Notes under the pieces: generated by a model
Databases searched by the model: none
Told to the model about the DNA's origin: nothing
Seen by the model: only the letters and a program-made list of their open reading frames with translations
Assembly: GCA_050945515.1 (NCBI GenBank)
Contig: JBMNTB010000033.1
Location: 1-16,857, forward strand
Length of the DNA: 16,857 bases
Source: UBA1046 sp050945515
GTDB taxonomy: Bacteria; Bacillota; Clostridia; Saccharofermentanales; DTU023
Reading direction: 5' to 3'
Shown: piece by piece, positions 7,141 through 13,852 of the stretch
How positions within the stretch are numbered: the stretch's first letter is position 1
Layout of the letters: each line of letters opens with the position of its first letter
Position numbers and translations under genes: made by a program

Positions 7141-8286
7141 ATGAATAAAGATATGCACAATCCGTACCCAGCACCGCGCAGTTATCCGCCGCCTCAGGGA
7201 CATTATCCGCATCCGCCGTATCAGATGCCGCAAAGTCGTCCCTCCGGAAAGCCCCCCAAGAACCGCAGTACGGCTGTTTATCTGTCGATAGCTCTGATTA
7301 TGCTATTGCTGATTGGGGTCACTGTAGGTGCTGTCTTTCTGATCAAACATCTGCAATCAGGCAAGGAAACAACTTCAACTACGGATAATGCCACTGCAGT
7401 TACAACTGATCTGACTGTGACAACTCCGGAGACAACTCCTGCAACTACGCCGATCACAACCTCGACTGAAACACCTACTACAACCTTAGTTGAAACTGTG
7501 CCACCTACGGAAGAACCGACTGTTGAGCCAACTCCCGGGGTTACGGAGGTACCGGCTGCCGAATTTCCTAATGACCCTTATGGTCGTTTACTAAGTCAGG
7601 CTGAGATCGATGCTAATCCCGCGGTCAGTCTTCTGGGAAAGGGCAGCTCACCTGCCGCTCGGGCTTCACTGGCTTATTTTGCTCAGCGCGATGCCTTCGA
7701 ATTAGCTTTCAGCTACTTTAGCGAGATCGCACTAAAAGCCGAGTTCAATGACAATAATGATAAGCTCGTTCACAAATGGGAAGACCCCATCCGAGTTGAA
7801 GTCAACGGCACACCTTCTACGGAAGATCTGGCAACGCTGAACCGGATTATCTCTGAATTGAACAGTCTGAATATTGTTCCGCCAATCAGCATAGTTGACA
7901 CAGGAGGAAATTACTTAGTTTATTTCGTTCCTCTGGAGGAAATGGGCAATGTGATCAGCGGTTATGTTGAGGATAACTGGGGTTTTGTCTCTATCTATTG
8001 GGATGGTAGCCAGAACATTACTGATGCCGAGGCCGCGATTGCTGTAGATGTGATGAATCAAGAGGAGAGAAACCATATTATACTGGAGGAGTTCATCCAA
8101 GGTTTGGGTATGCTGAATGATTCCTATGATTATGCCGATAGTATCTTCCAGCAGGACTGGACTGTGGTACAGGATCTGATGCCGATTGACTGGGCAGTCA
8201 TTCGTATCCTCTATCATCACAATCTGAATTCGGGCATGAACAAAGACAGGGCCTACCAAGTCCTGATCCGGGAGTTCTTTAATTAG
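7141..8286 (+). CDS. Membrane-anchored protein with Thr/Pro linker and DUF2927-like outer domain
   Basis: The 381-residue protein has four parts. Residues 1-46 are cytoplasmic and rich in Pro, Tyr and His (YPPPQGHYPHPPYQMPQ). Residues 47-68 are a membrane helix. Residues 72-140 are a linker rich in Thr, Pro and Glu. The rest is a globular domain. Near 311-340 it reads NHIILEEFIQGLGMLNDS followed by DSIFQQ, and near 354-376 IRILYHHNLNSGMNKDRA. These match my memory of the DUF2927 family, which has a conserved EExxQxLGLxNDS core; its function is not established, though the core resembles a metalloprotease helix. The ATG at 7141 is preferred, but the binding site is weak. An in-frame TTG at 7129 and an ATG at 7153 are alternatives. 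A TATAAT at 7083-7088 lies about 50 bases upstream without a good -35. The gene points toward the lipoprotein gene. Confidence 0.75.
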   Translation: MNKDMHNPYPAPRSYPPPQGHYPHPPYQMPQSRPSGKPPKNRSTAVYLSIALIMLLLIGVTVGAVFLIKHLQSGKETTSTTDNATAVTTDLTVTTPETTPATTPITTSTETPTTTLVETVPPTEEPTVEPTPGVTEVPAAEFPNDPYGRLLSQAEIDANPAVSLLGKGSSPAARASLAYFAQRDAFELAFSYFSEIALKAEFNDNNDKLVHKWEDPIRVEVNGTPSTEDLATLNRIISELNSLNIVPPISIVDTGGNYLVYFVPLEEMGNVISGYVEDNWGFVSIYWDGSQNITDAEAAIAVDVMNQEERNHIILEEFIQGLGMLNDSYDYADSIFQQDWTVVQDLMPIDWAVIRILYHHNLNSGMNKDRAYQVLIREFFN

Positions 8287-8311
8287 CATTCTTTATGGCT
8301 GAGCTGTTTAT

Positions 8312-8339
8312 AAATAAAAGGGCACCCTCGCGGGCGCCC
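8312..8339 (-). terminator. Rho-independent terminator of the lipoprotein gene
   Basis: On the minus strand GGGCGCCC (8339-8332) and GGGTGCCC (8327-8320) form an 8-bp stem with one G-U pair, closed by a GCGA (GNRA) tetraloop. It is followed by TTTTATTT. The stem starts about 30 bases after the lipoprotein stop. Read on the plus strand there is no T run after the stem, so it would stop the plus-strand gene less well. Confidence 0.88.
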
Positions 8340-8367
8340 CTGGTTAGTACAAATGTTAATCGATGGT

Positions 8368-8829
8368 TTACTTCTTCTTGGTGAAAACAGCGTCTTCGCC
8401 GTCGAATGTGATAGTCAGCTTATCGCCATCGACTTTGAAGGTTCCCTCTTGAGAATCTTTCTCGCCGGCGAAATCCGAATCCATCTTGATTTTGTCACCG
8501 TCGGTTTTGTAGGTTATTTTCATTTCGAAATTACTCATCTGTTTGTCAATCTCGTCTTCGTCCATGCCCATTTCTTTCAACATGTCTTTCATGAAATCCA
8601 CGAAGGGCTTGTCTTTGACCATAATCTCAACTTTGCCGCCCGAGGTAAATTCAAGATAGATGTCTTTTGCACTGATGCCAAGCATCTCCATATCATCCAT
8701 GCCGAGAGCGTCGCCAGCCTCAGGAGTCCATTTACCAACGATAGGGGACTTGCTGCCGCAGGCAACCAGGGAGACTAACAGCAAGGCTGCTACGATGAAT
8801 GCAAGAACCTTGTATTGTGTCTTCTTCAT
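8368..8829 (-). CDS. Small secreted lipoprotein, lipocalin-like fold suggested
   Basis: The 153-residue protein starts MKKTQYKVLAF, has a hydrophobic signal to about residue 22 and the lipobox LVAC with Cys24, so it should be lipidated and held on the outer face of the membrane. The mature part reads IVGKWTPEAGDALGM at the start and DGDKLTITFDGEDAVF at the end. An opening G-K-W strand and paired strands closing the barrel are typical of small clostridial lipoproteins of the DUF5640/lipocalin-like type. The middle is rich in Met, Asp and Glu. I chose the ATG at 8829 because AGGAGG lies five to six bases upstream; an in-frame ATG 30 bases earlier would spoil the signal peptide. A leader hairpin and a 32-bp palindrome lie upstream. 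Ligand and role are unknown. Confidence 0.85.
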   Translation of the reverse strand: MKKTQYKVLAFIVAALLLVSLVACGSKSPIVGKWTPEAGDALGMDDMEMLGISAKDIYLEFTSGGKVEIMVKDKPFVDFMKDMLKEMGMDEDEIDKQMSNFEMKITYKTDGDKIKMDSDFAGEKDSQEGTFKVDGDKLTITFDGEDAVFTKKK

Positions 8830-8841
8830 TTGTTCCTCCTC

Positions 8842-8858
8842 TGCACTTAAGTAGTGCA
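8842..8858 (-). promoter_or_regulatory. Leader hairpin next to the lipoprotein ribosome binding site
   Basis: TGCACT and AGTGCA are exact inverted copies with a 5-base loop. In the minus-strand mRNA the hairpin ends one or two bases before the AGGAGG site. It could protect the 5' end of the message or limit ribosome access. A role is inferred only from its place. Confidence 0.5.
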
Positions 8859-8878
8859 CAATTAAATTTATATTTATG

Positions 8879-8910
8879 TTATTGGATTAACTAATTAGTT
8901 AATCCAATAA
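8879..8910. promoter_or_regulatory. Perfect 32-bp palindrome (operator candidate)
   Basis: The 16-bp half TTATTGGATTAACTAA is followed at once by its exact reverse complement, centred between 8894 and 8895. It lies 50 to 81 bases upstream of the lipoprotein ATG and 70 bases after the htrA stop codon. It is AT-rich and not followed by a T run on either strand, so a binding site for a dimeric repressor of the lipoprotein gene is more likely than a terminator. Within it TTAAC and GTTAA are inverted half sites of the kind that MarR-type regulators bind, but no regulator gene is present here. Confidence 0.6.
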
Positions 8911-8979
8911 TAGACTAACATATTCTGCTCCGGAAAACAGCACAACAGAAATAAAAGACGGAAAGTAAAAACTAATTTG

Positions 8980-10620
8980 TTAACCTAGGCTTTGGCTGCT
9001 GATCAAAGTGACGGTAACCTCAAAAGTCCGGCGGGTGCGATTATCTACTACATGCAGTACGACCTCATCCCCGGGCTTCTTCTGGGCCAGATAATTGGAC
9101 AAGGTACTTGAGCTGACCAGTTCCAGATCATCGATGGCGGTGATGATATGTCCTTGCCGCAGGCCGGCCTTGATTAAATCACGGTTAACAACTTCGTCAA
9201 CCAGGAAGCCACCGCTGGCCAGTTGATAGTAGAAAGCAAACTGAGGATCAATATAGCGGCCTCTAACACCCAGGGCAGGGCGGTTCTGCACTTTGCCGTA
9301 TTTGACTAGATCGCGCACCACAGGCTCTGCAGTATCCCAGGGGATAGCAAAACCCAGCCCTTCATAGGTATCTCCCGCAACTTTGAGTGAATTGATCCCG
9401 ATCACGTCACCGTTCAAATTAGCCAGGGCGCCACCGGAATTGCCTTTGTTGATCGCTGCATCTGTCTGTATATAATTCATATTGGAACCATCTTCCGCCA
9501 TTACCATACGATTGAGAGCAGAAATATAGCCCACGCTGACAGAGGAGCTCAAAATGCTGCCGGTGGGATTTCCGACAGCTATGACCTGGTCGGCAACTCT
9601 AAGACCGGATGTCCCGACAAAAGTAGCAGGTTTCAGCTCTACTTCACCCGGATCGATCTTGAGGACAGCCAGATCCGTCACGCTATCCGCACCCATCAGA
9701 TCGGCTTCGAAGGAAACTCCATCGTACAGCACTACTTCATAGCTGTCTCCACCCTCAACGACATGGGCATTAGTAACAATATAGCCGTCAGCCGACAAAA
9801 TAACGCCGGAACCCTCACCGACTATCATGTCCTGTCTTTGCCTGGTAGAAATCGGATTAATCCGCTGCGAATTCGGAATTGCGTTACCGGAACTCTGATC
9901 AATATCCGTACGGCTATCCATGGATGGACGTCTATATTCACGTATCAGCACAACGGACGGAATCACTTTCTCGGCGGCATCCTGTAACTGACCGGTGGTA
10001 GGCGGCTGATCCGGAGCTGCAGTTTCCAACACCAGATCGTCGCGCTCCGGCTCGGTCTCCAGGGATTCGTCCGGAGAAGTCGCCTCCGGTTGCTCATCAG
10101 CAGGCTTTGTTACAGGCTCTTCATCCGTCGGCTCAACCGGCTCCTCTTGCCCGGTTTCCGCCGCCGGCTCCGGGGCAGCCTTTTTCAGTTGAGTATAGGC
10201 CAGAGTGCCCAGAATAGAGACCGCAGCAACTGCCAGTACCACCAGGATGGCTGAAATAATGATGACGGCTCTGACGCCCGCCTTATTGTGGCGATCTTTT
10301 TTGTCATTATTATCGGAAGTCTGATACGGCTGATAATTCATGGCGTGCATGCTGCCGGGTGTCTGGCCGTCCACCGAACGCGACCATCTATATTCTGCAT
10401 GGTATCTATCAGGCGCTGTCCGCCTGGGATCGGTATATGACTGATAGTTTGCGGGATTAGGGCTTCTGTGCTCAGAACTATGCGATTCGTCCCCGGCTGG
10501 CTCATTATTATAGACTCCATGTCTGAGCTGTTCCCCGTCAGGCTTTCCTGCTCCCGCTGACCGATACCCTGTATTGTTTGTGCCTCCGCCGTCATTATCT
10601 ATCTTGTCATCATAATGCAT
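8980..10620 (-). CDS. htrA: Membrane-anchored HtrA/DegP-type serine protease with PDZ domain
   Basis: The 546-residue protein is a quality-control protease for misfolded proteins at the outer face of the membrane. A hydrophilic N-terminal region of about 114 residues, rich in Asn, Gly, Tyr and Pro, precedes a membrane helix at about 117-141. A Pro/Glu/Thr-rich linker (about 148-208) follows. The trypsin-like domain has the catalytic triad His286 (TNAHVV), Asp316 (TDLAVL) and Ser395 (GNSGGA), with the usual QTDAAINKGNSGGALAN stretch. A PDZ domain fills about 445-540 and contains LRQGHIITAIDD. The start at 10620 is chosen because GAAAGGAG lies seven bases upstream; an in-frame ATG at 10653 has no such site. 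A protein of this layout is common in Firmicutes. It is divergent from larE across about 180 bases. Confidence 0.95.
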   Translation of the reverse strand: MHYDDKIDNDGGGTNNTGYRSAGAGKPDGEQLRHGVYNNEPAGDESHSSEHRSPNPANYQSYTDPRRTAPDRYHAEYRWSRSVDGQTPGSMHAMNYQPYQTSDNNDKKDRHNKAGVRAVIIISAILVVLAVAAVSILGTLAYTQLKKAAPEPAAETGQEEPVEPTDEEPVTKPADEQPEATSPDESLETEPERDDLVLETAAPDQPPTTGQLQDAAEKVIPSVVLIREYRRPSMDSRTDIDQSSGNAIPNSQRINPISTRQRQDMIVGEGSGVILSADGYIVTNAHVVEGGDSYEVVLYDGVSFEADLMGADSVTDLAVLKIDPGEVELKPATFVGTSGLRVADQVIAVGNPTGSILSSSVSVGYISALNRMVMAEDGSNMNYIQTDAAINKGNSGGALANLNGDVIGINSLKVAGDTYEGLGFAIPWDTAEPVVRDLVKYGKVQNRPALGVRGRYIDPQFAFYYQLASGGFLVDEVVNRDLIKAGLRQGHIITAIDDLELVSSSTLSNYLAQKKPGDEVVLHVVDNRTRRTFEVTVTLISSQSLG

Positions 10621-10706
10621 TCTGATACTCCTTTCGGCCCGGTTCATGGCCATGCCATCCTGATCTAATTATTTCAATGTTTAATGATAATGCTAAATTG
10701 TGAAAA

Positions 10707-10738
10707 ATTTCGTTACCTTTGTGATGAAAAAACGAAAT
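10707..10738. promoter_or_regulatory. Inverted repeat between htrA and larE
   Basis: ATTTCGTT (10707-10714) and AACGAAAT (10731-10738) are exact 8-bp inverted copies separated by 16 bases. The site is 87 bases upstream of the htrA start and 66 upstream of larE, so it could regulate either or both divergent genes. No T run makes it a convincing terminator for a gene. The regulator is unknown. Confidence 0.45.
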
Positions 10739-10803
10739 GATTACCCTATGATGATAGTATTCAGTCTCCCAGGGGCAATATAGTATCAAAAAAGGAGCCG
10801 GTC

Positions 10804-11556
10804 ATGATGCTCGCAGCATTTATTCAACTCTATCCCCGTTTCGCCCTGGCTTTTTCCGGCGGGGTAGACTCTACCTATCTGCTTGCTGCCGCTCTGGAGC
10901 TGGGTGCTAAAGTCCAGCCCTACTTTATCAAATCGGAATTCCAGACTGAAAAAGAGATGAAACAAGCTCAACAGATGGCTACCGAGCTCGGTGTGGAACT
11001 GAAAATCATAGAACTGTCTGCCCTGGCCGATCCAAGACTGGCGGCAAATTCCCCTGAACGTTGCTATTTATGCAAAAGCATGATCTTCACCGCCATTCGG
11101 CAGGCAGCTGCAAAGGACGGATGGACAGTCGTGGTTGACGGCAGCAATGCCAGCGACCGGCCATCCGCTCGGCCGGGCATGAAAGCGCTGTCGGAACAAG
11201 AGATCCTATCTCCTCTCCGGCAGGCCGGATTGACCAAAGAACAGATCACAGAAAAAGCCCGTCTGCTGGGACTTGCGAACTGGAATCTGCCGGCCAATTC
11301 CTGCCTGGCCACCAGGATCTCAAGCGGACAAGAAATTACCGCGGAGAAACTGCGGCAGATCGAACAGGCTGAGCAATTTTTGACTGAGCTGGGTATTACC
11401 GCTGCGCGAGTCAGATTAAATGAAAGAAAGGCGCTAATCCAGATCAATGACTGCGATTTCCCGCTTTTGCTGGCGGCGAAGGCGGACATCGTGGAACGAC
11501 TGTCTTTATTTTGCGATCAGATAGCTCTGGATTTGCAACCCCGAGACGGAGGATAA
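10804..11556 (+). CDS. larE: LarE, sulfur transferase of nickel-pincer nucleotide biosynthesis
   Basis: LarE is a cytoplasmic PP-loop ATP pyrophosphatase. It AMP-activates the dicarboxylated pyridinium mononucleotide made by LarB and adds the sulfur atoms that will hold nickel. The 250-residue protein has the PP-loop SGGVDS at 18-23, RCYLCK with Cys87 and Cys90, VVVDGSNASD at 109-118, and NSCLATR with Cys167, the position of the sulfur-donor cysteine in sacrificial LarE. Some LarE proteins instead hold a [4Fe-4S] cluster on three cysteines; the extra Cys pair leaves this open, and I cannot assign the type. The start has AAAGGAG six bases upstream. larB begins one base after the stop codon and its binding site lies inside the end of larE. 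Confidence 0.95.
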   Translation: MMLAAFIQLYPRFALAFSGGVDSTYLLAAALELGAKVQPYFIKSEFQTEKEMKQAQQMATELGVELKIIELSALADPRLAANSPERCYLCKSMIFTAIRQAAAKDGWTVVVDGSNASDRPSARPGMKALSEQEILSPLRQAGLTKEQITEKARLLGLANWNLPANSCLATRISSGQEITAEKLRQIEQAEQFLTELGITAARVRLNERKALIQINDCDFPLLLAAKADIVERLSLFCDQIALDLQPRDGG

Positions 11557-11557
11557 T

Positions 11558-12304
11558 ATGCAAGATAAAATCCTGGCTTTATTGGAACAGATCCGCGCCG
11601 GTACCATAGCGCCGCAAGAGGCTTTGCTGATTCTGAAACAACAGCCCTTCCATGATCTGGGTTTCGCTAAGGTTGATCAGCACCGCCCGTTGCGACAGGG
11701 AACAGCAGAAGTCATTTACGGCGCCGGCAAAACTGCCGAACAGATCTTGGCAATTATCCGTGAGATCAAGGCCGGCGGCGTTAAAACGGTTCTTATTACA
11801 CGGCTTGATCAGAGCAAGGCGGATCAGCTCGCCGCTGAAATCGATTTGGATTATGACTCGGTCGGACGCACAGGTTTATCAGGTGAGCTGCCGCAGCCAA
11901 GCGGACAAGGTACAATCACTATTGTGACAGCAGGAACTTCCGACCAGGCTGTCGCTGAAGAAGCCGCCCGCACTGCAATGGCTCTCGGCAATCGCATTGA
12001 GCGCATTTACGATATTGGCGTCGCCGGTTTGCATCGCACGTTGTCCAATCTTGACGCCCTCATGACTTCACGGGTGATTATTGTTATTGCCGGTATGGAG
12101 GGGGCACTGGCCAGCGTAGTGGGCGGTTTGGTATCATGCCCGGTAATCGCCGTTCCAACCAGTGTTGGTTATGGAGCTTCTTTTGGCGGTCTGGCTGCAC
12201 TGCTGGCAATGCTGAACAGTTGCGCCTCCGGCGTTACGGTCGTAAATATCGATAATGGTTTTGGCGCAGCATTTGCTGCCAGCCGGATTAATCATCCGGC
12301 TTAG
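11558..12304 (+). CDS. larB: LarB, pyridinium-3,5-biscarboxylate mononucleotide synthase
   Basis: LarB takes nicotinic acid adenine dinucleotide, carboxylates the pyridine ring and releases AMP, the first step to the nickel-pincer cofactor. The 248-residue protein has a helical N-terminal third and a C-terminal domain related to PurE-type AIR carboxylase. Recognisable stretches are VIYGAGKT (52-59), TAGTSDQAVAEEAART (124-139), GMEGALASVVGGLV, PTSVGYGASFGGL and VVNIDNGFGAAFAA at the C-terminal end. Length is normal. The start is fixed by GGAGG at the end of larE, seven bases upstream, and larC starts 20 bases after the stop. Cytoplasmic. Confidence 0.96.
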   Translation: MQDKILALLEQIRAGTIAPQEALLILKQQPFHDLGFAKVDQHRPLRQGTAEVIYGAGKTAEQILAIIREIKAGGVKTVLITRLDQSKADQLAAEIDLDYDSVGRTGLSGELPQPSGQGTITIVTAGTSDQAVAEEAARTAMALGNRIERIYDIGVAGLHRTLSNLDALMTSRVIIVIAGMEGALASVVGGLVSCPVIAVPTSVGYGASFGGLAALLAMLNSCASGVTVVNIDNGFGAAFAASRINHPA

Positions 12305-12324
12305 AAAAGGTGGATGGTGAAATA

Positions 12325-13755
12325 ATGAAAACTCTGTTTTTGGATCTAAGTATGGGCGCCGCCGGAGATATGCTGGTTGCTGCTGTCCTGCCACTGCTGG
12401 AGGAACAGGAAGCTTTTTTTGCCGCGCTCAGACAGTTTGAGGACCTGGGGGTCAGGATTTCTTGCGAGTCGGCCAGCTCCATGGGCATCTGGGGACATCG
12501 TTTCAATGTCCTGGTTCATGAAGCAATGGAAGAAAGTATCGATGTCGATGCTGCCGGTCAGCCTCTGGCCTCAACAAAAGGCTATGATCATAACCACGCA
12601 CATACACACGAGCATGCTGATGAACATACCCATGGACATGAGGAACACTCGCACAACCATGTTCATGAACATGGTAACCACAGCCATGCTAATGTTCACG
12701 GGGATCATGACCCTCATAGCCATGCACATACACATGACAATGCTCACGGAGACCACAGTCATCCCCATATCCACCGGGGCTTAAATGATATTATCGGGAT
12801 CATAGAGAAACTGGAGTTGCCGGCTCAGGTTAAAAAGGATGCGATCGCTGTTTACACTCTGCTGGCTGAAGCAGAGGCGCATTCCCATCAGGTTCCGGTC
12901 GCTGAGATTCATTTCCATGAGGTCGGTACTTTGGATGCTATTTGCGATATTGTCGCTTTCTCGCTCCTGATTCATCTGCTCCAGCCGGAGACAGTGCTGG
13001 CAACGCCGGTCAGCACCGGCAGTGGTTTTGTACGCTGCGCTCACGGCATTTTGCCCGTTCCCGCTCCGGCAACCTCCTATCTGTTGCGAAAGATACCTAG
13101 CTATAGCGGCAGTATTAAAGGCGAACTGTTGACACCGACCGGAGCGGCGTTGCTGTCTCACTTTGTCCAGAACTATCGGGAGCGCCCTTTGGGTCTCTGG
13201 CACAGAGAGGGCCTGGGACTGGGCCACAAAGAATATCCGGCTCTCAATGCCGTCAGAGCCTGGCTGGGAGAAGCAAAGATAGCGGACCCGTCGGGTAGCA
13301 AGTACTTAGAGCTGAAGACGGAACAGCTAAAGCTGCTGGAAACTGATCTCGACGATCTGGGCGGGGAAGATTGCGCCTTCGTCGCGGAAAAATTGAGAAT
13401 AGCCGGAGCTTTGGATGTGGTGCTCTGTCAAGTGATCATGAAGAAAGGACGGCCGGGTGTGCGGCTTAGTGTACTGTGCCGCTCCGAGCAAGTGACAGAG
13501 CTGGCCAGGTTGATCCTGCGCCATACGACTACGCTGGGTATCCGGATCAGTGATTGTGAACGGATGGCCCTGGACCGCGAAGTTAAGACGGTAGACAGTC
13601 CGTTAGGCTCTATTCGCTGCAAGTTTTCACAGGGGGCAGGGCTGAGTAAAACCAAGTTGGAGTATGAGGATCTGGCTCGTCTGGCCAGTGACAACGATCT
13701 GACTTTGTCTGAGGTGCGGGCACTGGCCGCAAATATTAAGGTATATAGGCCGTGA
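12325..13755 (+). CDS. larC: LarC, nickel insertase of nickel-pincer nucleotide biosynthesis, with His-rich insert
   Basis: LarC is the CTP-dependent cyclometallase that puts nickel into the thiolated pincer nucleotide. The 476-residue protein starts MKTLFLDLSMGAAGDM and carries IHFHEVGTLDAICDIV (195-210), TPVSTGSGFV (227-236), LLTPTGAALL (268-277) and LLETDLDDLGGEDCAFVAEK (337-356), then GALDVV and MKKGRPGVRLSVL (372-384). It is longer than usual because residues 89-150 form an insert with 26 histidines, probably a nickel-binding or storage stretch. In Lactiplantibacillus plantarum larC is two frames joined by a programmed frameshift; here it is one frame. ATG at 12325 is preferred over an in-frame GTG at 12310, since AAAGG lies well placed before it. 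Confidence 0.95.
   Translation: MKTLFLDLSMGAAGDMLVAAVLPLLEEQEAFFAALRQFEDLGVRISCESASSMGIWGHRFNVLVHEAMEESIDVDAAGQPLASTKGYDHNHAHTHEHADEHTHGHEEHSHNHVHEHGNHSHANVHGDHDPHSHAHTHDNAHGDHSHPHIHRGLNDIIGIIEKLELPAQVKKDAIAVYTLLAEAEAHSHQVPVAEIHFHEVGTLDAICDIVAFSLLIHLLQPETVLATPVSTGSGFVRCAHGILPVPAPATSYLLRKIPSYSGSIKGELLTPTGAALLSHFVQNYRERPLGLWHREGLGLGHKEYPALNAVRAWLGEAKIADPSGSKYLELKTEQLKLLETDLDDLGGEDCAFVAEKLRIAGALDVVLCQVIMKKGRPGVRLSVLCRSEQVTELARLILRHTTTLGIRISDCERMALDREVKTVDSPLGSIRCKFSQGAGLSKTKLEYEDLARLASDNDLTLSEVRALAANIKVYRP
12589..12774 (+). repeat. Histidine-rich low-complexity insert of LarC
   Basis: Codons 89-150 of larC encode 26 histidines in 62 residues, mostly as H-x-H or H-x-x-H with Ala, Thr, Glu, Asp, Gly and Asn between. 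The DNA has irregular CAT/CAC repeats. It lies between the N-terminal segment (to about 70) and the conserved core (from about 152), so it seems to be a surface loop. Similar tails in HypB and UreE bind nickel. Confidence 0.9.
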
Positions 13756-13770
13756 TTTACATCTATCTAA

Positions 13771-13799
13771 CTGTTCAGAGCCTCCGGCAATGATATAAT
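13771..13799 (+). promoter_or_regulatory. Promoter of hisS (extended -10)
   Basis: TATAAT at 13794-13799 preceded by TGA makes TGATATAAT, a full extended -10. The -35 region at the right distance (13771-13776, CTGTTC) is poor, which an extended -10 tolerates. It lies just past the larC stop, so hisS can be transcribed on its own. Confidence 0.6.
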
Positions 13800-13852
13800 C
13801 AGTAAAATATGTCGATTGATTGAGAGATTGGGAAGAGGAGAGTATTAGTTAT

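Noticed and set aside
8879..8910. Reading the 32-bp palindrome as an intrinsic terminator of htrA
   Set aside because: The stem is AT-rich and no T run follows on either strand; an operator fits better, though termination is not excluded.
8879..8910. AdcR-type zinc operator
   Set aside because: The TTAAC/GTTAA half sites are present, but four extra bases lie between them compared with the known TTAACYRGTTAA motif.
10621..10653. Upstream ATG for htrA at 10653
   Set aside because: A strong GAAAGGAG lies between it and the ATG at 10620, so initiation at 10620 is better supported.
12571..12774. Met/Val-rich open frame on the minus strand inside larC
   Set aside because: It is the antisense of the CAT/CAC histidine repeats, which gives ATG/GTG codons; there is no separate start signal.
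12589..12774. CRISPR-like or satellite repeat array
   Set aside because: The repeats are short, irregular and in frame as His codons; there are no spacers of constant length.
12325..13755. Programmed frameshift in larC as in L. plantarum
   Set aside because: The N- and C-terminal LarC parts are in one uninterrupted frame here.
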